A DNA stretch of 64,000 nt. Source: Niallia endozanthoxylica. Its GTDB lineage: Bacteria; Bacillota; Bacilli; Bacillales; Cytobacillaceae. The DNA lies in contig NZ_VYKL01000014.1 of NCBI RefSeq assembly GCF_008710145.1, positions 62,001-126,000 on the forward strand, in the 5' to 3' direction. The notes below the pieces were generated by a model. The model ran no database searches and was not told where the DNA came from. It worked only from the letters and a program-made list of their open reading frames with translations. The translations under genes and the position numbers were made by a program. Positions 43,047-51,758 of this stretch are shown one piece after another. Position 1 is the first letter of the stretch. Each line of letters opens with the position of its first letter.

Positions 43047-44057
43047 TCATAATATTCTGAATATATTGCAGGCATTTTTATACGTCAACATGTCTTTCTC
43101 TTCTTGACTTATGTTCAACTCATGAATCCAATGTCCTGGGTTTTCCTCTCTGATTAGAAAAGGATAATCCGACCCTATCATTAATTGACTGGAACCGAAC
43201 TGTTGGATTAAATAACGGAGCGTGTTGGTGTCATACACTAAAGTATCGTAATACATTTTCTTGGCATAATAGCTTGGTGGATGGGGACAAACTTTTCTTA
43301 TTTCCTCCATCTTTTCCCAACCAAAAGTTAATCGAGGTAATAAGGCAGCGAAGGTTCCTCCACCATGACTAACGTAAATTTTTAAATTTGGAAATTTTTC
43401 TAGGATTCCTCCTGTAATCAGTGAAGCCACGGCATAAGCATTTTCAGTTGGAAAGCCAATAATAGCTGATAAGGCAGGAGGTCCAACGATTCGCTCTTTA
43501 CCAATTGGATGCAGGGCATGGATAAAGATTGAAATATCTTCAGCTTCCGCTTCTGCAAAAAATGGTGTGAAAAATGGATCTCCAATCAATCTGCCGTTAA
43601 TATTCGTACCTACTTCAACGCCTTTTAAACCGAAGTCATTTTTTAATCTTTTTAATTCTTTGGCCGCTAATTCAGGATCTTGTAATGGGACCATCCCAAG
43701 ACCAATAAAACGATTTGAATCATTCTCGATAAACTTCGATAATTCAAAATTAATATAGCGTGAGTATTCTAGTGTATCCTCAGCTTTAAACCAATAGGAT
43801 AATAATTCCGGCATGGGTGATAACACTTGTATCGTAATATCCTCTTGATTCATATCGGTTATTCTTCTTTCAGGACTCCAGCATTGGTCGGTGATGGTTC
43901 TGAAGTGTTTTCCCGAAATCATGATCTGTTTATGGTGGGTTTGTCCGCAACTACACTTTAGAGCCGGCCATCGATCACCGCCAAACCGATTACCCATGTC
44001 AGGTAAGTGTTCAGGTACAAAATGAGTATGAACATCAACAATCAATTCCCCATTCAC
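43047..44057 (-). CDS. Amidohydrolase-2 family decarboxylase, ACMSD-like
   Basis: 336 residues. VDVHTHFVPEHLP gives the HxH metal pair; 'PNLKIYVSHGGGTFAALLPR' gives the conserved His and GGG motif; and 'QLMIGSDYPF' the Asp at the end of the barrel, all as in aminocarboxymuconate-semialdehyde decarboxylase. The usual ACMSD length is about 330. Here it most likely removes the carboxylate from a carboxylated ring-fission product, or from the aromatic acid itself (as gamma-resorcylate-type decarboxylases do). The GTG start has a close G-rich site; a TTG four codons later is also possible. It lies 38 bases before the alpha subunit. Confidence 0.87.
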   Translation of the reverse strand: MNGELIVDVHTHFVPEHLPDMGNRFGGDRWPALKCSCGQTHHKQIMISGKHFRTITDQCWSPERRITDMNQEDITIQVLSPMPELLSYWFKAEDTLEYSRYINFELSKFIENDSNRFIGLGMVPLQDPELAAKELKRLKNDFGLKGVEVGTNINGRLIGDPFFTPFFAEAEAEDISIFIHALHPIGKERIVGPPALSAIIGFPTENAYAVASLITGGILEKFPNLKIYVSHGGGTFAALLPRLTFGWEKMEEIRKVCPHPPSYYAKKMYYDTLVYDTNTLRYLIQQFGSSQLMIGSDYPFLIREENPGHWIHELNISQEEKDMLTYKNACNIFRIL

Positions 44058-44081
44058 GCCCCTCTATTATTAACATGTGTA

Positions 44082-44858
44082 TTAAAGCATTGTACTGCCG
44101 CCATTAACACTAATGACTTGACCTGTAATAAAAGTTGTTTTTTCAGAGGCTAAAAACAGAACAGAATCAGCTATTTCCTCTTCGTAGGCACCTCTGCCTT
44201 TTGGAATGATATCAATCATTTTCTTCGCCGTTTCCGGTTGTTTTTGTTTATATAACTCTAAAGCCCCTGACTCCACCGCTGGCGGCGCAACGGTATTAAC
44301 CGTAATATCATACTGCGCAAACTCCCGGGCCAGTCCTGTCGTTAAGGCATGCATACCGCCTTTTGCTGCATTGTAGGCCGCATGCTCCCATAGTCCATTA
44401 CGAACAGAGTCTGCACCAATGTTTATGACTCTTCCAAACTTTTGCTCAACCATGTAAGGAAGAACCTTATAACAGGACCACAAGCATGTCCAAAGATTTC
44501 GATCGATTGTCGTTTTCAGGGTTTCTGGAGTTTGTTCTAAAAATGGTCTTATAACCCCGCCTCCAGCATTATTAACAAGGATATCAATTTTTCTCCATTT
44601 AGTTACCGTTTTCTCTACCATTGCTGTAACACTCTCTTCAAGAGAAAGATCACCCACAAAGTAATCAATTTCTCCTGCCGACTGTTCAGCAATTTCAGCT
44701 GCTGCCTGTTTGGTACGCTCCTCCTCGGTACCGGTTATGAGAACTTTTGCTCCTTCTCTCGCAAAGCTACTTGCAATGGTCTTTCCTATTCCACGCGATG
44801 AACCTGTAACAATCACGACTTGACCTGTAAAAGATGGGTGATTTGTTAGAATAGACAT
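44082..44858 (-). CDS. Short-chain dehydrogenase, probable cis-dihydrodiol dehydrogenase
   Basis: 258 residues. TGSSRGIG is the cofactor loop, VNNAGGG the structural motif, and the catalytic set is Ser with YNAAK; ends in SVNGGSTML. It is in an operon with a Rieske dioxygenase and an extradiol dioxygenase, so oxidation of the cis-dihydrodiol to a catechol is the expected job. 24 bases to the amidohydrolase and 83 from the hydrolase upstream. Confidence 0.87.
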   Translation of the reverse strand: MSILTNHPSFTGQVVIVTGSSRGIGKTIASSFAREGAKVLITGTEEERTKQAAAEIAEQSAGEIDYFVGDLSLEESVTAMVEKTVTKWRKIDILVNNAGGGVIRPFLEQTPETLKTTIDRNLWTCLWSCYKVLPYMVEQKFGRVINIGADSVRNGLWEHAAYNAAKGGMHALTTGLAREFAQYDITVNTVAPPAVESGALELYKQKQPETAKKMIDIIPKGRGAYEEEIADSVLFLASEKTTFITGQVISVNGGSTML

Positions 44859-44941
44859 TGCTCAACACCTCTTCATGTTAATCTTTGAATCCGTTTACAT
44901 ATATCATTTTAGAATGTAATCTTTTGAAAGAATGATATGGA

Positions 44942-45757
44942 TTAATTCCGAAGAAAGAAGTTTTCACAAAGCTCAGCAAATTCGTTCTTTTTCTCAATTT
45001 GAGTCCAGTGTCCACATTTTGAAAAAATATGAAGCTCAGAATTTGGAAGTAGTTCTAAATATCTTAAACTTGTTTCTTTATAAGGAACGACAATATCTTC
45101 CCGCCCGTGAATCATTAAAACAGGTTGTTCTATTTTCTTAAGCTGCTCCTCAGGTAAGGCAAGTTGATTCAGTTTTTCTTGACGAGGTTCAGCAAACATT
45201 TTTGAGAAAGCTTCCTGTAAGCCTGGTTGAATGCTAGCTTCATATCGTAATTGAGCTAACTCATCTGTAGCAAAATCTTGGTTGTAAGCAAAAATTTCTA
45301 GTAATCTCTTCATATTTTCTACACTTGGTTCATAACCCCAAACTTTATCTAAACCATAAGTCACCATAAACGGCAGGCCTGCTGCCCCCATTAGAACCAT
45401 TCTGTTCACTAAATCAGGTCTCTTATTCGCAATATGTAAGGCTAATGCTCCTCCAAGTGAATTTCCGATAATATGAACACGACTTTCTCCAATCGTTTCA
45501 ATAAAACTAATTAAGTGATTGGTCCATGTTTCAACTCCATATTGGATATCCTCAGGTCTTTCTGTATAGCCAAAACCTACAATATCCGGTGCGTATACAT
45601 GAAAATTCTCAGAAAGTCTCGGAATAACTAATCTCCAGTTCGCTTCAGCTGTAACCCCTGGACCTGATCCATGAATTAAAAGAATCGGTTCACCTTGCCC
45701 GCTTTCAAGATAGTGTGTTGAAATGCCATTAACCTCAATATTTTTTGATTGATACAT
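44942..45757 (-). CDS. Alpha/beta hydrolase, meta-cleavage product hydrolase (MhpC/BphD/CmtE type)
   Basis: 271 residues. IHGSGPGVTAEANWR is the strongly typical oxyanion-hole segment of C-C bond hydrolases of meta pathways. GNSLGGALAL has the nucleophile Ser in the GNSxGG form seen in MhpC/BphD, HGREDIVVP the Asp and KCGHWTQIE the His. It would split the ring-fission product into 2-hydroxypenta-2,4-dienoate and an acid. First gene of the operon, divergent from the LysR regulator. The further hydratase and aldolase (MhpD/E type) are not in the window. Confidence 0.92.
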   Translation of the reverse strand: MYQSKNIEVNGISTHYLESGQGEPILLIHGSGPGVTAEANWRLVIPRLSENFHVYAPDIVGFGYTERPEDIQYGVETWTNHLISFIETIGESRVHIIGNSLGGALALHIANKRPDLVNRMVLMGAAGLPFMVTYGLDKVWGYEPSVENMKRLLEIFAYNQDFATDELAQLRYEASIQPGLQEAFSKMFAEPRQEKLNQLALPEEQLKKIEQPVLMIHGREDIVVPYKETSLRYLELLPNSELHIFSKCGHWTQIEKKNEFAELCENFFLRN

Positions 45758-45850
45758 CGTAATCCTCCTTATATTACTATTTTAATAATAGGTTTTGATC
45801 GTCAGCTATTTGATATTTCACATGCCAACAATTAAAATAGTGTATAATTA

Positions 45851-45863
45851 TATCTTATAGATA
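45851..45863. promoter_or_regulatory. Candidate LysR-type binding box between divergent genes
   Basis: TATCTTATAGATA is a perfect interrupted palindrome with the T-N11-A form of LysR operators. It lies midway in the 297-base gap between the hydrolase start (45757) and the LysR start (46055), next to a TATAAT on either side. Confidence 0.5.
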
Positions 45864-46054
45864 GAATGATTTGAATTTTCCATCTGTTTGACTTATCTCA
45901 AGTATAGCTTCATTTTCTATTAAAATCTAACAGAAAAAACTTATTCGAAATGTGGTTTCCTCTAAGTTTTTCCTTTAGGTTGTTGTAAATCTATCATTTA
46001 CTTTCACACTTTTGATTTTCAAAATAAGTATTCTATGATAAGGAGCAGCTCTTC

Positions 46055-46933
46055 ATGGACACAGTACAATTAGATACATTTTTTTCGGTTATTGAACATA
46101 AAAGTTTTTCCAAAGCAGCAGAAGCATTAAACGTCTCACAACCTACTGCATCGGCCAGAATTAAAAATTTGGAATACGAACTAGGGTGTAAATTATTTGA
46201 AAAGGATGGGAAAAATCTGGCTCTTTCCAAGGAAGGAAAAGTATTTCTTGATTATGCTAAAACAATCATAGCTAATATGAAGCATTCCATTGAGGCTACT
46301 CGGCATGCTAAATTTCATCATGTAAAGGTTGGTTTTTCTCCTGGTTTTTCCTATTCATTTTTAACAGAGTTAATCACTTCTATCTTATCTATAAAGGATT
46401 TAGAGGTTTCTATCTTTGAGGGGATTGATTCTCTTCGGTTAAACGAGCAAATTACCTCCGGGGAACTAGATATTGTTTTTACAAGGAATGCCTATACACA
46501 ACAACCTGATATCGTTTCGGAATTTTTATTTGAAGATCAGTTAATCCTTATTTGTGGGAAGGATCATCGATTGGCAAACAAAGAAGTCATTGTACCAGAG
46601 GATTTAGAAGGGGAAACGCTGATTTGTTATCAGCGTCACACGCCTATTTGGGCGGAAATTGAAAAACAACTTATCGGAGTCCCGCAAATAAAAAGAATTG
46701 AAGTTGGAAATAACGAAATGGTGAAATCAATTGTTGGAAGCGGTATTGGAGTGGGAATTACATCCTCACTTGGAGTAAATGAGTTTGACCAAATGAAAGT
46801 CGTGATGAAACGAATAAAGAAAGTTGAAAATGTACCAAATAATATCTATGTACAGTACAGAAAAAATTCCCGTATTGAACAACCTATTAAACAGATTATT
46901 TATTCCGTTATTAATCATGAAATACAGCAGTAA
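46055..46933 (+). CDS. LysR-family transcriptional regulator
   Basis: 292 residues. The winged helix-turn-helix is MDTVQLDTFFSVIEHKSFSK then AAEALNVSQPTASARIKNLE, the usual LysR N-terminus. A linker helix and a two-lobed periplasmic-binding-type effector domain follow (KVGFSPGFSYSF, 'FLFEDQLILICGKDHRLANK', 'IVGSGIGVGITSSLGVNEF'). AGGAGC precedes the ATG. Divergent from the meta-cleavage operon, so it is most likely its effector-dependent activator, responding to the aromatic substrate or a pathway acid. Confidence 0.92.
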   Translation: MDTVQLDTFFSVIEHKSFSKAAEALNVSQPTASARIKNLEYELGCKLFEKDGKNLALSKEGKVFLDYAKTIIANMKHSIEATRHAKFHHVKVGFSPGFSYSFLTELITSILSIKDLEVSIFEGIDSLRLNEQITSGELDIVFTRNAYTQQPDIVSEFLFEDQLILICGKDHRLANKEVIVPEDLEGETLICYQRHTPIWAEIEKQLIGVPQIKRIEVGNNEMVKSIVGSGIGVGITSSLGVNEFDQMKVVMKRIKKVENVPNNIYVQYRKNSRIEQPIKQIIYSVINHEIQQ

Positions 46934-46934
46934 C

Positions 46935-46960
46935 AGAGGGGTTCCCCCCCTCTTTCTATC
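46935..46960 (+). terminator. Short GC-rich terminator after the LysR gene
   Basis: AGAGGGG/CCCCTCT with a short loop, followed by TTCTATC. It begins right after the stop codon. Confidence 0.6.
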
Positions 46961-46994
46961 TAAAACAATTAAAATAGTCCTTTATTATTAATAA

Positions 46995-47125
46995 GGCTCT
47001 GTTAAACATTAATGTTAGCGCTTCGAATTCCTCTGTGGCATGCGTTCAGTAAGTTATTCATGCTGAATAAAATAGCTGCCCATATGTCACAGAGGCTATT
47101 TTCAACATTTGTCGCTAACAGAGCC
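46995..47125. repeat. 131-bp nested inverted-repeat element (MITE-like)
   Basis: Outer arms GGCTCTGTTA (46995-47004) and TAACAGAGCC (47116-47125), with TTAAT-like flanks on both sides. Inner arms CCTCTGTGGCAT (47030-47041) and ATGTCACAGAGG (47084-47095), one mismatch. The whole element can fold into one long cruciform. No coding capacity. It marks the edge between the catabolic region and the housekeeping part. Confidence 0.6.
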
Positions 47126-47295
47126 ATTAATAAAGTTACGTCTGATAAATAATCTTTGACATCAATTATCACTCAGGAATTGTAAGTAAAAGAAGTTCCA
47201 TATCCAAATGTTTTCTACAGAGTATGAAGTAAATCACAATCGGAAAATATTCAATCGTTTATAATATAAACATATTGAATAAGGGAGTTCATAAG

Positions 47296-47679
47296 ATGAG
47301 TGAATCAAATTTATCTACATTATATGACCAAATCGGTGCGGAAAAGATAGAGGAATTAGTTCGTGCTTTTTATCCAAAGGTATACAGTAATCCAGAATTA
47401 AGTCCTTTGTTTGAAGGAAACATTAAAGAAATCATGCGAAAACAGCGAATGTTTTTGACCCAGTTCACTGGAGGACCTGCTCTCTACAGTCAAGAATTCG
47501 GACCGCCTGCCATGAGGCAGCGTCATCTTCCTTTTGAAATTACGCCATTAAGAGCCCAGTGCTGGCTTCGTTGTATGAAGGAGGCCTTTGAAGAAGTAGG
47601 CTTGGATCAACATCCTGCAGGCGAATTTTTTTACAGCCGGCTGCAGCAAGTGGCTGGAATCATGGTTAATTCAGCCTAA
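47296..47679 (+). CDS. Truncated hemoglobin, group II (YjbI-like)
   Basis: 127 residues, the normal size. 'LYDQIGAEKIEELVRAFYPK' is the family N-terminus. 'QFTGGPALYSQEFGPPAMRQRHLPF' carries the distal region and the proximal His-type H-L-PF motif, and the conserved Trp is in QCWLRCM. Such globins bind haem and O2/NO and are linked to oxidative stress. The ATG at 47296 has AAGGGAG 8 bases upstream; an earlier in-frame TTG has no ribosome site. Flanked by a terminator, so probably monocistronic. Confidence 0.9.
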   Translation: MSESNLSTLYDQIGAEKIEELVRAFYPKVYSNPELSPLFEGNIKEIMRKQRMFLTQFTGGPALYSQEFGPPAMRQRHLPFEITPLRAQCWLRCMKEAFEEVGLDQHPAGEFFYSRLQQVAGIMVNSA

Positions 47680-47684
47680 TACAC

Positions 47685-47741
47685 GGAGGACTGTCTCATA
47701 GACAAGTAACTTAATCCTTGTTGAGACAGCCCTCCATTGTT
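47685..47741 (+). terminator. Terminator after the globin gene
   Basis: GGAGG-CTGTCTCA-CAAG pairs with CTTG-TGAGACAG-CCTCC (47685-47735), followed by ATTGTTTTA. Confidence 0.75.
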
Positions 47742-47761
47742 TTACCGTTTAACCCAATTAG

Positions 47762-48046
47762 TTAATTTTTATAAATTTCCACAGAAGATATCCAATCTAA
47801 AAAATGCCGATAGGGATAATATGTAGTTCCTTTCAACTCAACCTTTGGTGCATCAGGATATTTGCTTAACAGTTCGCTTACCTCCTCTTTACTTAAACCT
47901 AAATAAAGATGCAAATCCTTTTCTTTAATTAATGTAGGATATTGTGTTGGACTTCCTTTAGGGTTCTTAAAATTCTTTAATCCATCCCCAATGAAATAGC
48001 CTAAACCAATTAATCCAATTCCAATCCAGAAAAAACTTATATCCAA
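47762..48046 (-). CDS. Small single-span membrane-anchored protein, unknown function
   Basis: 94 residues. One N-terminal hydrophobic segment (FFWIGIGLIGLGYFIG) and then a soluble part with a short helix-turn-helix-like piece: 'LIKEKDLHLYLGLSKEEVSE', followed by 'KYPDAPKVELKGTTYYPYRH'. The soluble part looks like a small MerR/excisionase-type fold, but I do not recognise a named family. TTG start with AGGGGA 8 bases upstream. No operon partners. Confidence 0.6.
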   Translation of the reverse strand: MDISFFWIGIGLIGLGYFIGDGLKNFKNPKGSPTQYPTLIKEKDLHLYLGLSKEEVSELLSKYPDAPKVELKGTTYYPYRHFLDWISSVEIYKN

Positions 48047-48182
48047 TATAGTAATCCCCTTTTCAATCGATTTTTCTATTATACGATTAAATAAGATGAA
48101 AAGTTTCTATCATTCTATATTAATTGTTTCACGAGGCAATTAGAAACGCTGTTTATAGCAGTATGTTTTTTGAATATAAAAA

Positions 48183-48240
48183 AAGCCAAAAATATGCATA
48201 AAACGAATGAAAACTTCCATATTTTCGGCTTAGTTATCAT
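48183..48240 (-). terminator. Terminator of the nickel transporter operon
   Basis: AAGCC-AAAATATG pairs with CATATTTT-GGCTT (48183-48231). On the minus strand it ends in GGCTTTTTTTATATTC. It lies about 115 bases past the last nik gene. Confidence 0.7.
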
Positions 48241-48346
48241 TTGTGATATTAAAGAAAAGCACCCAATTATTGAATAAGAAGTAAAAGGGGTCGTAAAATA
48301 CGGGTTTGTGAGGTATTTTTGCTCAAACTTTATTTCAAAGCTACCA

Positions 48347-48952
48347 TTAATTAAAATGATTTAACTCAATCACTCGATGACAAAGTCGTTCAATTAGCTT
48401 AGCTTCATGACTGACAACGACTATGCCCATCTCTCTCTTTTTGGCTATACCCATGACAGCCTGCCAAATTTGTGCCTGTGTGATTGCATCAAGCATGGTT
48501 GTCATTTCATCGGCAATTAGAAACCGAGTATTGGGGCCAAGAGCTCGAGCAACACAAATCCTTTGTAACTCCCCTCCAGATAGTTCATTTGGCCATCTTG
48601 TTAACCATTCTTGCTCAATCCCTAATACTTCAAGTAATTCTTGACTTGGCTGCCATCCCTCGTTTAGAATTTTGCCCATTTTCCAACGAGGGTTAATCGC
48701 TTTTTCCGGGTGTTGAAACACTAGTTGGACTGGGTGATACCCTTTCTTTTGCACAGGGTATCCATCTAACGTTATCGTTCCTTCAAATGGTTCCTCATAG
48801 CCAGCTAATATCCGGCAAAGCGTTGTTTTCCCATATCCACTAGGTCCAACTAAACCAACAATTTCCCCTGAATTTAATGTGAAATTGACATGTTTAAATA
48901 GCCAAGGTTCTTTTCCATAACGAAAGGCAATATTTTGCGCTCTAAGTTGCAT
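48347..48952 (-). CDS. nikE: Nickel ABC transporter, ATP-binding protein (NikE-like)
   Basis: 201 residues, a little short. Walker A GPSGYGKTT (a Tyr where Ser/Cys is usual), signature LSGGELQRIC, Walker B RFLIADEMTTMLD, H-loop VVVSHE. It overlaps nikD by 11 bases. Of the NikE/DppF/OppF subfamily. With NikABCD it drives ATP-dependent uptake of nickel or a nickel chelate. Confidence 0.85.
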   Translation of the reverse strand: MQLRAQNIAFRYGKEPWLFKHVNFTLNSGEIVGLVGPSGYGKTTLCRILAGYEEPFEGTITLDGYPVQKKGYHPVQLVFQHPEKAINPRWKMGKILNEGWQPSQELLEVLGIEQEWLTRWPNELSGGELQRICVARALGPNTRFLIADEMTTMLDAITQAQIWQAVMGIAKKREMGIVVVSHEAKLIERLCHRVIELNHFN

Positions 48953-49865
48953 GATTACATCTCACCATTCCATTACGTAGATTTCTCATCACTGGTCGTA
49001 CTTTTTCGCAATCAGGTGCAGCCATTTCACAACGAGGGGCAAATAAACATCCAGATGGCAATTGATTTGGGTGTGGTTGTGAACCGGCTATAGGGATGAA
49101 ATCATTTTGCGGCAACGCACGCCATAACGCTTTGCTATAAGGGTGTCTTAACTGCTCACCCTTTCCACTAAAATGTTCAACGGGCGAAATTTCCACGGTT
49201 GTTCCTGCATAAAATACCGCAATTTTATCAGCAATTTTGAGCGCTGATTCAATGTCATGTGTTATAAGCATGACAGCACATCCATTGTCAGCAAATTCCT
49301 TTAAATGGTTAAGTGCTTCTGATATAACAGCAGAATCAAGGCCAGGTGTTGGTTCATCAGCGATGATTACCCGGGCTCCACTAACCATCGCAGTTGCTAC
49401 AAGTGTTCTTCTAGCCATACCCCCTGATAATTGAAATGGATACATCTTCTCTACCTCAGTTTTTAAGTGATAACGATTAAAAACTTCTCTTTGTTTCGCT
49501 TGAGCATTCCCATTCTTAACGGATGTTCGAACCTGTGAGCCGACGCGCATAAGTGGATCAAGATAATTGACCGATTGAGGAATTAATGCGATTTCACTAC
49601 CACGTAACACACGTTGACGAGCAGGCGTTAATTCCTCTCCTGCATATTTAATAACACCACTCGTTATAGCATTGCTAGGAAGAATCCCTAATATGGCATG
49701 GGCAAGTAAACTTTTCCCCGATCCACTTGCTCCCACTACCACAAGGATTTCCCCTTCTTCCATTGTTACATCTAAACTTGATATCACTGTACTTTTTTTA
49801 TACTTTAGCCCCACTGTATACTGTTTGAATGAAACGGATAAATTTTCTACTTCAAGAATAGGCAT
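48942..49865 (-). CDS. nikD: Nickel ABC transporter, ATP-binding protein (NikD-like)
   Basis: 307 residues. Walker A GASGSGKSLLAHA, signature LSGGMARRTLVA, Walker B ARVIIADEPTPGLD, and a C-terminal oligopeptide/dipeptide-type domain with cysteines in SGCLFAPRCEMAAPDCEKVR. These are typical of the NikD/DppD/OppD group. AAAGGAGA precedes the ATG. 57 bases after nikC. Confidence 0.88.
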   Translation of the reverse strand: MPILEVENLSVSFKQYTVGLKYKKSTVISSLDVTMEEGEILVVVGASGSGKSLLAHAILGILPSNAITSGVIKYAGEELTPARQRVLRGSEIALIPQSVNYLDPLMRVGSQVRTSVKNGNAQAKQREVFNRYHLKTEVEKMYPFQLSGGMARRTLVATAMVSGARVIIADEPTPGLDSAVISEALNHLKEFADNGCAVMLITHDIESALKIADKIAVFYAGTTVEISPVEHFSGKGEQLRHPYSKALWRALPQNDFIPIAGSQPHPNQLPSGCLFAPRCEMAAPDCEKVRPVMRNLRNGMVRCNHAT

Positions 49866-49922
49866 ACATTTCTCCTTTATAAAAATAATGTAGGTGCTTC
49901 CCTTACTTTATCTAATTCTTCT

Positions 49923-50759
49923 TTATTCATGAGCTCGATTTGGATCAATGAGAATACGTAATTTTTCACCTATTACGTCAAATGTACGCACAACGAGAAG
50001 TAAACAAAGTCCAGGGAAAAATGCGAGCCACCACATTCCAGAAGACAAATATTTCATCGATTCTGAAAGAATAATTCCAATAGCCGGCTTATGCGGGGAT
50101 AGTCCAAGCCCTAAAAAAGTGACAGCTGCTTCATGTAGGATGGCATGGGGAAACAACAACATAAATCCAACGACAATTTGCGGAATAACATGTGGAAAAA
50201 TATGTTTCGTTGCAATCCACACATTTGATTTTCCCATCTTTTTAGAAACTTGAACAAATTCGGCTGAACGTATTTGCATCACTTCAGCACGAATGATACG
50301 AGCAAGGCTAGGCCAATGCGTGAGTGCAATTCCCATTACGATTCCTTTAAATCCCCCGCCTAACGAAAAAGCGATAAGAATAAGAGTAACCAGGTGAGGC
50401 ACACTTAAGAAAAGGTCAATCAACCACGAAACGATTCGGTCAGCCATTTTCCCCATCGTAGCAGCCATCATCCCCAGAATAATGGCGATGAATGTACTCC
50501 CAAAAGCACCCATTAAGCCCACTCCAACACTTAATGAAAGACCCATGAACGTACGTGAAAACATATCCCTGCCTAGCCAATCTGTACCAAAAGGATGTTC
50601 CAGAGATGGTGGATAATTTCGGTTTTCAAGATTTGTTGCAATTCTCCCCTCATCAAGGAAAATACCTATTGCTACAACACTCATTAAAAAGGCAAATGCT
50701 ACTATCGTAAGAATCAACATCCTCTGCCTTTTATTTAGTAGTTTAAGAGGTGAAATCAT
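49923..50759 (-). CDS. nikC: Nickel ABC transporter, permease (NikC-like)
   Basis: 278 residues with about six spans. 'NYPPSLEHPFGTDWLGRDMF' is the usual N-terminal periplasmic signature of OppC/NikC permeases. 'LTHWPSLARIIRAEVMQIRS' is the EAA-type coupling motif, followed by FLGLGLSPHKPAIG. It overlaps nikB by four bases (ATGA). Confidence 0.9.
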   Translation of the reverse strand: MISPLKLLNKRQRMLILTIVAFAFLMSVVAIGIFLDEGRIATNLENRNYPPSLEHPFGTDWLGRDMFSRTFMGLSLSVGVGLMGAFGSTFIAIILGMMAATMGKMADRIVSWLIDLFLSVPHLVTLILIAFSLGGGFKGIVMGIALTHWPSLARIIRAEVMQIRSAEFVQVSKKMGKSNVWIATKHIFPHVIPQIVVGFMLLFPHAILHEAAVTFLGLGLSPHKPAIGIILSESMKYLSSGMWWLAFFPGLCLLLVVRTFDVIGEKLRILIDPNRAHE

Positions 50760-51757
50760 TTCGATCTTCCCCCCCTCATTCTAGGATCTAACAGATGGTA
50801 AATCAGATCGGCTATTAAATTCCCTACAAAAACAAATAGGGCACTAAATAATACTAAACCGAGTAATAATGGAACATCTCCACGTAAACCAGCTTCTACT
50901 GTTGCTTGTCCAAGTCCGGGATAGGAAAACACTTGCTCAGCTAGAACGGCTCCACCAAACAGCTCACTAAATCCGGCAAATTGCAACGTGATGGCTGGTA
51001 TTGCAATATTACGTAATCCATGTCGCCAAAATAAAATAATGCCTCGTTCGCCCCTTGCTCTTGCAAATAGCACATATTCACTAGCCAAAACATCTATTAA
51101 TTTCTGACGTGTATGCAAGGCCACATTACCAACTCCAACAATACTAAGTGTCATTGCTGGAAGAATCAGATGCTTGATTTGGTCACCTATCGTAACATCT
51201 TCAGCAAGGACACCAGCAGGTACACCTAAACCGACTGGAAACCAGCCAAGCCAGACGGAAAAAATAATAAGAACTAAAAGACCCATCCAAAATGTGGGGG
51301 TAGAAGCAAGCAAATAACAATACCATTTAATCAAACGATCGATCCAAGTATCTTTTTTCATGGCCGCAACAACACCCATTATAAATCCAATCACTCCAGA
51401 TAGAATCCAGGCTGTTAGCATAAGTACAATGGAATGAAAAAACCTTTCACTTATGACTTCAGAAACTGGCTGGCGATAGATCATAGAAGTCCCCATGTCC
51501 CCTGTCAGCAACGCAGAGCCCCAATTAAAAAACTGCACCAAAATGGGTTGATTTAATCCCCAATATTCAGCAATCTTCTCCCTTTGCTCTGGTCCGACTT
51601 TTAACATATCCGCGCCGATATAGGCTTGAATAGGATCAATGGGTGAGTTTTTTATTAATAGAAAGGAAATGAAACAAATAGCAACTAATAAAGTTGCCAT
51701 TCTTATACATTTCAAAAAAACAAAGATTCCTAGTTTTTTGATCTCTACCTTCCCCAC
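50756..51757 (-). CDS. nikB: Nickel ABC transporter, permease (NikB-like)
   Basis: About 333 residues, six spans; usual NikB length is about 314. 'GLNQPILVQFFNWGSALLTG' then DMGTSMIYRQPV are the OppB/NikB signature, and 'SEYVLFARARGERGIILFWRHG' is the EAA loop. The start is uncertain: GTG 51757, two bases after the nikA stop, is my choice. A TTG at 51784 inside nikA or the ATG at 51700 are alternatives; none has a strong ribosome site. Confidence 0.88.
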   Translation of the reverse strand: MGKVEIKKLGIFVFLKCIRMATLLVAICFISFLLIKNSPIDPIQAYIGADMLKVGPEQREKIAEYWGLNQPILVQFFNWGSALLTGDMGTSMIYRQPVSEVISERFFHSIVLMLTAWILSGVIGFIMGVVAAMKKDTWIDRLIKWYCYLLASTPTFWMGLLVLIIFSVWLGWFPVGLGVPAGVLAEDVTIGDQIKHLILPAMTLSIVGVGNVALHTRQKLIDVLASEYVLFARARGERGIILFWRHGLRNIAIPAITLQFAGFSELFGGAVLAEQVFSYPGLGQATVEAGLRGDVPLLLGLVLFSALFVFVGNLIADLIYHLLDPRMRGGRSK

Positions 51758-51758
51758 C

